In this document: in pieces, positions 1-5,691 of the stretch
Layout of the letters: each line of letters starts with the position of its first letter
Position numbering within the stretch: the stretch's first letter is position 1
DNA from: CAXTEJ01 sp964243295
GTDB lineage: Bacteria > Actinomycetota > Actinomycetes > Actinomycetales > Angustibacteraceae
DNA: 17,423 bases
NCBI GenBank assembly: GCA_964243295.1
Contig: CAXTEJ010000063.1
Coordinates: forward strand, 1-17,423
Direction of reading: 5' to 3'
Notes under the pieces: model-generated
Databases searched by the model: none
Told to the model about the DNA's origin: nothing
What the model saw: the letters and a program-made list of their open reading frames with translations, nothing else
Made by a program: the position numbers and the translations under genes

Positions 1-950
1 GGCTACCGTCGAGGCGTCAGTTGCGAGCCTCCACTGAACCCGGGGCGAGACACTTCAAGGAGTGGGGGCTGTCCACGGTGCTGATCGGGTCGTACAGACG
101 TCACGTGTCCATCAAACGGGTCAAGGACGTCGACGTCTTTTGTCGCCTGAAGTCCCTGCCCGAGGACTACGACCCCGTCAAGCTGCTCAACCACACGAAG
201 GCGGTCCTCGACGAAGCGTTCCCGCCGATCGACGGCGAGTCCCGCACACAGATCCAGGGACGTTCCGTGAAGGTCACATTCCCCGCCTTCGACATGCACG
301 TCGACGCCGTCCCAGCCCGCAAGGCAGGCGGCGTCTGGGAGATCCCGTGCAAGGACCCCGGCGACGGGTGGGACAAGACCAACCCTGAGGAGTTCACCGA
401 GCTGTCGTCCAGGCGCAACGACACGTACGGGGACAACTACGTGCCGGTGGTGAAGCTGGTGCGGCAGACACGGCGCGCTCTGCTAGGCCGCGCCAAGCCC
501 GGCGGCCTGTTCGTGGAGGTCGCCGCCTACCACGCGTTCGCCCAGCACCCCGCGCCCGGCTCCAGCGGTGCGTACACCTCCGTGGCTGCCTACTACGCGA
601 ACACCCTCCGGGTGATGGTCGACATCATCAGCGCTCACGTGGACGGCACCGAGCCGATGGAGAACCCGGCCCTGCCGGGTGAGGAGCTGCGTGTGCGCGC
701 CACCGACGCCGAGTGGGTCAACCTGAAGGTCAGGTGGGCTGACGCTGCTGACCGGGCGATGGCCGCCCTGAACCACGACAGCAACTGCATGGCGGCCAAG
801 ATCTTCCGTGACCTGCTGGGTCAGGACAGCCTGGGCGATTGGGTGTTCCCTATGCCTGGCGACTGCAACGCGGACGGGACCACACGCGCGGAAGCCATCA
901 AGCCCGGTTCCACCGGTTTGACCACCGGGGCGACGCCCACCTTCGGATGA
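1..950 (+). CDS. CD-NTase (CBASS oligonucleotide cyclase), 5' partial
   Basis: Nucleotidyltransferase of the cGAS/DncV-like (CD-NTase) superfamily, expected to make a cyclic di- or trinucleotide alarm signal on phage infection. Counting from a TTG at 21, I see GS-x-x-R (GSYRR, residues 23-27), the catalytic D-x-D in KDVDVF (D36/D38) and a third acidic site in FDMHVDAVPA (probably D95). These are the three metal-binding elements of the fold. A helical C-terminal half follows. The frame is open to the left edge, and the family usually has a few more N-terminal residues before GSxxR, so the true start lies outside the window and the TTG is not trusted. The protein ends in -TPTFG; a terminal glycine is what Cap2-type E1-E2 enzymes conjugate in type II CBASS. 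The stop overlaps the next gene (ATGA). The exact clade and nucleotide product cannot be told by eye. Confidence 0.87.
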   Translation, partial: LPSRRQLRASTEPGARHFKEWGLSTVLIGSYRRHVSIKRVKDVDVFCRLKSLPEDYDPVKLLNHTKAVLDEAFPPIDGESRTQIQGRSVKVTFPAFDMHVDAVPARKAGGVWEIPCKDPGDGWDKTNPEEFTELSSRRNDTYGDNYVPVVKLVRQTRRALLGRAKPGGLFVEVAAYHAFAQHPAPGSSGAYTSVAAYYANTLRVMVDIISAHVDGTEPMENPALPGEELRVRATDAEWVNLKVRWADAADRAMAALNHDSNCMAAKIFRDLLGQDSLGDWVFPMPGDCNADGTTRAEAIKPGSTGLTTGATPTFG

Positions 951-2425
951 GCATGCACGCAGCGATCGTCGAGGCGACGATCAGGAGACTAGACAACGCC
1001 CTGAACGGCGCCGGGTTTCAGACCACGACCGACGGCAGCGCCGCCGCTGACTGGTCATGGGAAGGCGTCGTGGCAACCGACACCAAGACACGTGTCGAGC
1101 TGCGCGCAGGTTTTCCGTTCACCGCGCCGAAGGTCACGCTCCCAGGCCGGGACACGTCGACGTCGTGGCACGTCCACCCTGTCACCGGGTTGTGCTTGTG
1201 GAACTCCCACGACCAAGGTGACCTGCCCTGGCTCGACGGTGCCGCCCTGGTCGACCGCATCACGGAGTGGGTCAACAACGACGAGGGCGGTTGGCGCGGC
1301 GACGTCCCCGATCTGGACCTGGAGCGCTACTACCCTACGTGGATACCGCGTGGGGGCGCGGTGCCGCTGCTGGTGCTCGACGACTGGGCCCGATGGTCGG
1401 GGCGGTGGGCGGCCCTGCAACTCAAGGCTCATGGGCGCATCGAGACGGTCGACCGCCCTCGGACGGAGTACAAGAACCTTCGCATCAGACGCGGTCGCGG
1501 CGCGCACGACTACGTCGGTCGCGCGGTCGACCTCGGCGAGATGCCGACGCCCCAGGTGACACCGGACGGGCTGCTGCACCGCATGACACCTCGGGACCGA
1601 CTCGCCGCCAAGAAGGTGCTGGAGGATCGGCCGTTGTTCGTGCCGTGCCGCTACACCAGGGGCGGCGAACCCGCCCTCGTCTGCTTCGTGGTGACCGCGC
1701 CCCGCCGCTTCGCGCCCTACGAGCTGCGGACTATCCCGATCGCCGAGTCCCGCACCGACGTCCTGACGCTGCGCGCGGGCACCGATCGCACCGCGCTGTC
1801 CACGAAACGCGTAGCCATCATCGGGCTCGGCGCGATCGGTTCGTTCATGGCCGACCAGCTGGCGCGAAGCGGCGTCAACCACCTGCACCTGGTCGACTAC
1901 GACACGCTCCGCCCCGGGAACCTCGTCCGGCACCTGGCGGGCACCTCACTGGTCGGTGCCACGAAGACGACAGCGGTTGAGAACACGATCACCAGCAACC
2001 GCACCACATCCCCGACCTTCACCCACGATGACTCCGTCCTCGACGTGGAGGACGCAGCCAAGCTCCTGGAGGAGTACGACCTCGTCATCAACGCCACCGG
2101 CGACCGCTCCACGCAACGACGCCTCCAGTACGCCGCCGACCACCTGGAGACCACGACGTTCCTCGCCGTCTACGTCGAAGGTCATGGGCAGTACGCCCGA
2201 GCAGACGTCTACCCCACGCTCCACGGCGCCCCGCCCCTACCCACCGACGGGGTGGACCCCGTCACGGTGACCCTGCGGGAAGGCGGGTGTGGTGACCCCG
2301 TGAGCACGACCCCGCCCAGCGTGTGCATCGAGGCCGCCAGCATCGGCACGAGGCACGCCATCGGCCTCCTGACTGGCAAGCCCATCCACCCCGCCGGGGA
2401 GCGCCGCCCGATGGGCCCCGCATGA
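947..2425 (+). CDS. cap2: Cap2, E2-E1 ubiquitin-like conjugation fusion
   Basis: Predicted 492-residue Cap2 that activates the CD-NTase C-terminus and conjugates it to a target lysine, priming the cyclase. The N-terminal E2-like domain (about 1-130) has the HVHPVTGLCLW motif, with Cys83 as the probable E2 catalytic cysteine. The C-terminal ThiF/E1 domain (about 280-480) has the nucleotide-binding loop GLGAIG (293-298), the acidic D317/D319 strand end, NLVRH (325-329) and an INATGD segment. Cys448 in GGCGDP is the likely E1 cysteine, with Cys460 as the alternative. I chose the ATG at 947 because it overlaps the CD-NTase stop in an ATGA. A longer in-frame start at 839 would run over 100 bases inside the upstream gene. 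ATG 953 is also possible. The stop overlaps cap3 in the same way. Domain order and context make this secure; the target is inferred from the family. Confidence 0.9.
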   Translation: MSMHAAIVEATIRRLDNALNGAGFQTTTDGSAAADWSWEGVVATDTKTRVELRAGFPFTAPKVTLPGRDTSTSWHVHPVTGLCLWNSHDQGDLPWLDGAALVDRITEWVNNDEGGWRGDVPDLDLERYYPTWIPRGGAVPLLVLDDWARWSGRWAALQLKAHGRIETVDRPRTEYKNLRIRRGRGAHDYVGRAVDLGEMPTPQVTPDGLLHRMTPRDRLAAKKVLEDRPLFVPCRYTRGGEPALVCFVVTAPRRFAPYELRTIPIAESRTDVLTLRAGTDRTALSTKRVAIIGLGAIGSFMADQLARSGVNHLHLVDYDTLRPGNLVRHLAGTSLVGATKTTAVENTITSNRTTSPTFTHDDSVLDVEDAAKLLEEYDLVINATGDRSTQRRLQYAADHLETTTFLAVYVEGHGQYARADVYPTLHGAPPLPTDGVDPVTVTLREGGCGDPVSTTPPSVCIEAASIGTRHAIGLLTGKPIHPAGERRPMGPA

Positions 2426-2922
2426 GTCACCAGGAGCTGAGCATCCTTGTCGACGAGAGCGCCGTACTCGCCATCGAGACGCACGCGAAGCACGCATGGC
2501 CGCACGAGACCGGAGGTCTCCTGCTCGGCAACTACCCACCCGAACGGGTCCACGTCACCCACGCCGTCGAAGTACCCGACCCCCGAGCCACCCGAATCCG
2601 CTACCGCCGTGACCCACAAGCCGCCACCCAGGCGCTGGACGAGCACCGCGCAGCCATCAGCGACGCGAGCATCGGGTACGTCGGCGAATGGCACAGCCAC
2701 CCACTGCCCTCCCGGCCCAGCGCAATGGATCGCCTCGCCCTCCGTCAGCTCATGCAGGGGGCAACGAACCCGCTCGTGATGCTCGTCGCTGCAAGAACCA
2801 GCCGAGGGTTCACGCTCCACACCGTCGTGGGCATGGCTGCCAACGACCCCGACAACCCCGTCCACATCCACAGCGACGTCAGCACGCGCGTCACCCCGAC
2901 GACGACAGGAGACACAGAGTGA
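2422..2922 (+). CDS. cap3: Cap3, JAB/JAMM-type deconjugating isopeptidase
   Basis: Predicted 166-residue zinc isopeptidase of the JAB/MPN+ family, which in type II CBASS cleaves Cap2-made CD-NTase conjugates and so restrains or resets signalling. The complete JAMM motif is visible: the upstream glutamate in HETGGLLLG (about residue 29), then EWHSHPLPSRPSAMD (about 88-102), which is H-x-H, then S-x-x-D. All zinc ligands and the catalytic Glu are present, so it should be active. The ATG at 2422 overlaps the cap2 stop (ATGA), and its own stop overlaps the next start (GTGA). The last ~20 residues, rich in Thr and Asp, look disordered. Size and motif fit stand-alone bacterial JAB proteins. The function is inferred from family and neighbours. 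Confidence 0.9.
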   Translation: MSHQELSILVDESAVLAIETHAKHAWPHETGGLLLGNYPPERVHVTHAVEVPDPRATRIRYRRDPQAATQALDEHRAAISDASIGYVGEWHSHPLPSRPSAMDRLALRQLMQGATNPLVMLVAARTSRGFTLHTVVGMAANDPDNPVHIHSDVSTRVTPTTTGDTE

Positions 2923-3671
2923 CCACAGCCAGCCAACCGAACAGGATCGACCTGCACCAGGCGTACCTGGCCAAGCAGGAATTGCTTCTAGCCCGCCTGG
3001 GGGTGATGAAGAACTTCACCAGCCACCCCAGCACCGTAGGTGACGAGTCCGAGGCCAACTGGATCGGCATGCTCTCGGAGTTTCTCCCGTCGCGCTACCG
3101 GGTCTCGTCCGGTCAGGTCGTCGACCACACCGGCCAACTCAGCGACCAGATCGACGTCATCATCTACGACCAGCAGTACTCACCCCTCCTGCTCGCGGCG
3201 GAGTCGGGCACCGTGTTCGTGCCCGCCGAGAGCGTCTACGCCGTCTTTGAGGTCAAGCAAGAGATCGACAAGACGCTGAGCGACTACGCCGGGACCAAGA
3301 TCGCGAGCGTCCGTCGTCTAGAGCGAACTTCTGTGCCGATCCGGCACGCAGGGGGCGTCTTCGCGGCGCAGGACCCGAAGCACATCCTCGGGGGCATCCT
3401 CACCACCCGCAGCGGTTGGGCGGATCTCCAGGGGAAGGCCGCCGTCGCCTACCTGAGCACCCTCACCGGTGAGCGACGTATCGACATCGGCTGCGCCCTC
3501 GCCAGCTGCTCCTTCGACCTACCCGAGCAGGAAGGCGGGGAACCGGAGTACAGCACCCAGGAGACCGCACTCATCTTCTTCGTCATGCGCCTGTTCCGAC
3601 GACTTCAAGACCTCGGCACCGTCGTCGCCGCCGACATCGACAAGTACGCCACCCGCATCACCGAGGGCTAG
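2919..3671 (+). CDS. Candidate CBASS effector, PD-(D/E)xK nuclease-like (DUF6602-like)
   Basis: A 250-residue protein, fourth in the CBASS operon, and therefore the candidate effector. Residues 75-84 (SDQIDVIIYD) and 106-113 (VYAVFEVK) give D79...E111-x-K113, the core signature of PD-(D/E)xK nucleases. An upstream acidic pair (E43/E45) in GDESEANW could be the additional acidic residue of that fold. The pattern resembles proteins annotated as DUF6602; I recall this from memory and have not searched. No SAVED, TIR, CARF, phospholipase or membrane segment is visible, so any signal sensing would have to be by the nuclease fold itself or by residues ~130-250. The start is a GTG overlapping the cap3 stop (GTGA), with AGGAG at 2907-2911 about 7 bases upstream. 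It could instead be an accessory nuclease, with the main effector left of the window. Confidence 0.72.
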   Translation: MTTASQPNRIDLHQAYLAKQELLLARLGVMKNFTSHPSTVGDESEANWIGMLSEFLPSRYRVSSGQVVDHTGQLSDQIDVIIYDQQYSPLLLAAESGTVFVPAESVYAVFEVKQEIDKTLSDYAGTKIASVRRLERTSVPIRHAGGVFAAQDPKHILGGILTTRSGWADLQGKAAVAYLSTLTGERRIDIGCALASCSFDLPEQEGGEPEYSTQETALIFFVMRLFRRLQDLGTVVAADIDKYATRITEG

Positions 3672-3691
3672 GTCTGTACGCCCGCCCCGCC

Positions 3692-3883
3692 CATGTAGCC
3701 AGTTCGATTAACTGAACTACGGTGCACATGTAGCCAATTCGTTTGACGGAACCTCAGCGCCCATGTAGCCAGATCGTTTGAGCCGATAACACGGCATGTA
3801 GCCAGTTCAGTTGACTGTGGTGGCCAGATCAAGTGACGGAAGGCGAGCTGAACCGTGCGTAGCGCATTGCCAGATCGTTTGAC
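3692..3883 (+). repeat. Six degenerate direct repeats, IS21-like element end
   Basis: Six same-strand copies of a unit close to TGTAGCCAGTTCGTTTGAC lie at about 3692-3714, 3727-3747, 3762-3782, 3795-3815, 3817-3837 and 3865-3883. Measured at the GCC core, they are spaced 35, 35, 33, 22 and 46 bases. The fourth-position base is variable and some copies read AGATC instead of AGTTC. Ends of IS21-family elements are known to begin with TGT and to carry several internal transposase-binding repeats, which this resembles. No transposase and no inverted partner are visible, so I read it as a solitary remnant end. A multi-site operator array is the main alternative. Confidence 0.6.
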
Positions 3884-4067
3884 CGGTCACACAGGCTGAG
3901 ACCCGTCCTTCGACGTACGGGCTCGGGCAGTTGCATCGAGAGTTGGCGACGCCCGTCACACGGGTTGAGGGCGCAAGCCGGCAAGCTGCTGTTCGACCGA
4001 TCGTCGCGTCACATGACGTGAGCGTATGGTCCCGTCAGTCGGTCTGCGGACATGCTGCTGCGCCATC

Positions 4068-4076
4068 GGGAGGAGC
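4068..4076 (+). promoter_or_regulatory. Ribosome-binding site for the small membrane protein
   Basis: GGGAGGAGC lies about 9 bases before the ATG at 4085. It is the strongest Shine-Dalgarno match in the junction and supports the small frame as a real gene. Confidence 0.6.
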
Positions 4077-4084
4077 TATAACGA

Positions 4085-4363
4085 ATGCCAACCGCGACAA
4101 GACTTCGCCGGGTAGCAGTCCTCTCCTTGGCGTCAGTCCTGATGTTGACTGGCCTGGTGCTGCTCGTCTGGGCAGGTGTTGGCGCAGCGAGGTATTTCCG
4201 TCCGAATGACAATGATTCGGGCGCCGCGGTCTTCGTTTTCGCTCTCCTCCCCGCAGTGCCGGGCATGCTCCTGCTTGTCGCCGGATCGACGCTGTCGAGA
4301 TGTGTCGTGGTCCGGTCAGCCCAGCGCGCTGGGGCACAGGTGACAACGACACCACCCGCCTGA
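4085..4363 (+). CDS. Small two-helix membrane protein, unknown function
   Basis: A 92-residue protein I do not recognise. A short basic N-terminus (TRLRR) precedes a hydrophobic helix at about 10-32 (VAVLSLASVLMLTGLVLLVW). A polar loop with FRPNDNDSG follows, then a second hydrophobic helix at about 47-67 (AAVFVFALLPAVPGMLLLVAG), and a polar tail rich in Ser, Arg and Thr. A good ribosome-binding site decides the start. It sits between the repeat array and the conserved chromosome, so it may belong to the accessory island. Two-helix proteins occur as CBASS effectors, but it is separated from the operon by over 400 bases, so no functional link is claimed. Confidence 0.55.
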   Translation: MPTATRLRRVAVLSLASVLMLTGLVLLVWAGVGAARYFRPNDNDSGAAVFVFALLPAVPGMLLLVAGSTLSRCVVVRSAQRAGAQVTTTPPA

Positions 4364-4600
4364 GTCCCCTACGGGCTTGTACGTTCGAGGACCGCCAAGG
4401 CGAACGACATGGCCAAGGGGCCTCGACGTCGCGATGTCAACGAGCTGGCCGACAGGCGTCCTCCGCAAGCAGCCGCCGAGCAGGCATGCGACCAGACGCA
4501 TGAGGCAACAGCACCGCTCACGGGGACCGCGCAAAGCCTGTGACATGCGAGGACGTCGACGAGGTGCCTCACCTCATGACTGAGCTGTTGTACGAGGTAC
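4364..4600. other. Non-coding stretch before the GNAT remnant
   Basis: No supported gene. A 44-codon ATG frame (4409-4543) lacks a convincing ribosome-binding site and any recognisable motif. A small perfect hairpin, GAGGTG-CCT-CACCTC, occurs at 4561-4575 without a T-run. The stretch probably represents decayed sequence continuous with the acetyltransferase remnant to its right. Confidence 0.45.
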
Positions 4601-4780
4601 CGGAACCCGGTCGTGGGCTGTCCCGAGGACGCGACGGGCCGGTCGGTGTCGTCGTCCTTCCTCCAGAACGGCACGGCGGCGCTGTTCGAGGCGCACGGCT
4701 TCGAGCGGTCGCGGCCCATCGGCAAGCGCCACCGGGTCGTCGCCAGCACCGTCGAGCCGGTCAGCGCCACACCGGCTTGA
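4601..4780 (+). pseudogene. C-terminal remnant of a GNAT N-acetyltransferase
   Basis: The frame ending in the TGA at 4778-4780 reads ...TGRSVSSSFLQNGTAALFEAHGFERSRPIGKRHRVV..., which I recognise as the last strand-helix-strand section of a GNAT acetyltransferase. The segment NGT-x-x-LFE-x-x-GF followed by a basic, valine-ending strand is typical of the family's C-terminus. The frame is interrupted by an in-frame TGA at 4577-4579, and no start codon or acetyl-CoA-binding motif (Q/R-x-x-G-x-G/A) is present upstream. About two thirds of the protein is therefore missing. Its 3' end overlaps the convergent M23 gene by 20 bases. The deletion may have accompanied insertion of the accessory island. 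Confidence 0.62.
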
Positions 4781-5462
4781 GCACCGGCGGGTCGCGCGGG
4801 AGCACCAGCAGCAGCGGGTCGAGGTAGGCCGCTTCCCGGCGCAGCCCCCAGTGCAGGCAGGTGCCGGGGGAGCAGTGGCCCGGCTGGCCCGTGACCACGC
4901 CCAGCCGCTCACCGCGGCGCACCACCGCGCCGACGGGCAGCGACGCGGCCACCGGTTCGTACGTCGTCCGCAGGCCTCCGGGGTGGTCCACGGTGACCAC
5001 GCCGCGCCCGGCGACCTGACCGGCGAAGGCGACGACACCGTCGCCCGCCGACGCGACCGTCGCGCCCATCGTGGCGCGCAGGTCGACCCCGCGGTGGCCC
5101 GGGCTCCACGGCGTGGGGGGAGCGCGGAAGCCACGGACCACCGCGGGTGCTGGGGTGAGCGGCCACTGCCAACGGCCGCCCGGGCGCACGTCACCGGCCG
5201 CGGCGACTGGGCCGCCGCCGGCTACCGGCCGGCTCACGACGCTCCGCGAGCCGCCGGGTGGCGGCGGGCTCACGAAGCCCCGGTCGACGGCGTCCGCGGG
5301 GCCCGAGGAGGTGGCTGGCCCGACCGGCGCCGGCCGGGCGGAGGCCGGAGCCGTCAGCGCCGGCAGCGCCGAGCCGAAGACCAGCCCAGCAGCCAGGACG
5401 ACGCCCACCACCGCCCGCCGAGAGGTCGTCGAGGTGGGTACCGCCGGCTGTCGTCGTCGCAT
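4761..5462 (-). CDS. Secreted M23-family (LytM-like) protein, probably degenerate
   Basis: A 233-residue exported protein. A basic start (MRRRQ, RR at 15-16) and hydrophobic segment at about 17-38 form a signal peptide. A Pro/Gly-rich linker follows, then an M23 fold at about 98-220. Zinc ligands H123 and D127 (HRGVD) and H204 (LHWG) are present. The catalytic histidine of the H-x-H motif is Cys202 (CLHWG), and the Y-x-H motif reads TTYEPV, so both catalytic histidines of LytM-type enzymes are absent. C197 and C202 may form a disulphide. M23 genes commonly lie beside rpsB in actinomycetes. It may bind peptidoglycan or regulate another hydrolase rather than cut. A longer frame exists to 5693, but the signal peptide fixes the start at 5462. 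Confidence 0.85.
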   Translation of the reverse strand: MRRRQPAVPTSTTSRRAVVGVVLAAGLVFGSALPALTAPASARPAPVGPATSSGPADAVDRGFVSPPPPGGSRSVVSRPVAGGGPVAAAGDVRPGGRWQWPLTPAPAVVRGFRAPPTPWSPGHRGVDLRATMGATVASAGDGVVAFAGQVAGRGVVTVDHPGGLRTTYEPVAASLPVGAVVRRGERLGVVTGQPGHCSPGTCLHWGLRREAAYLDPLLLVLPRDPPVLKPVWR

Positions 5463-5598
5463 CACGGGACGACCCTCGCGCCGGGGGGAGGAGCGAGCGG
5501 CAGCCGATGCGGTCGCTGTGGACGCCGTGACGGCCGGTCCTGCCCGTGGACGGCGGGGGCTACGTCGTCCACAGGCGCGGCGCCGCGACTGTCGCGAA

Positions 5599-5640
5599 GC
5601 GTGTGACCCGGCACCCGCCGGACCGCTGGGGGTCACACGC
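5599..5640. promoter_or_regulatory. Perfect 11-bp inverted repeat in a divergent intergenic region
   Basis: GCGTGTGACCC (5599-5609) and GGGTCACACGC (5630-5640) are exact reverse complements separated by 20 bases. They lie between the divergently transcribed M23 gene and the choice-of-anchor protein gene, about 50 bases before the latter's start. This may be an operator for a dimeric regulator or an RNA hairpin in the leader. No regulator can be named. Confidence 0.5.
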
Positions 5641-5691
5641 AGGCCATGCCCCGTACCTCGTGCGGCCACCCGGCCCCGCGACCTTCGTCGC

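Larger units (their letters stand above)
3672..4084. other. Gene-free junction downstream of the CBASS operon
   Basis: About 410 bases with no convincing gene and visibly lower GC than either flank. The left half carries the six direct repeats annotated separately. The right half (about 3890-4060) has no coding frame, tRNA or strong hairpin that I can support. A ribosome-binding site for the next gene sits at its right end. No U-tract terminator follows the CBASS operon. The composition and repeats suggest mobile-element debris. Confidence 0.6.

Noticed and set aside
839..946. Upstream extension of cap2
   Set aside because: It would add 36 residues with no E2-domain similarity and overlap the cyclase by over 100 bases. 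The ATGA junction at 947 matches the other operon junctions.
3692..3883. Possible CRISPR array
   Set aside because: Repeats are degenerate, the gaps between them are only about 2-27 bases and uneven, and there is no cas gene nearby.
4409..4543. 44-codon plus-strand frame
   Set aside because: No convincing ribosome-binding site, no motif, and located in apparently decayed sequence.
5599..5640. Classical CRP site
   Set aside because: The TGTGA and TCACA arms are separated by 26 bases rather than 6.
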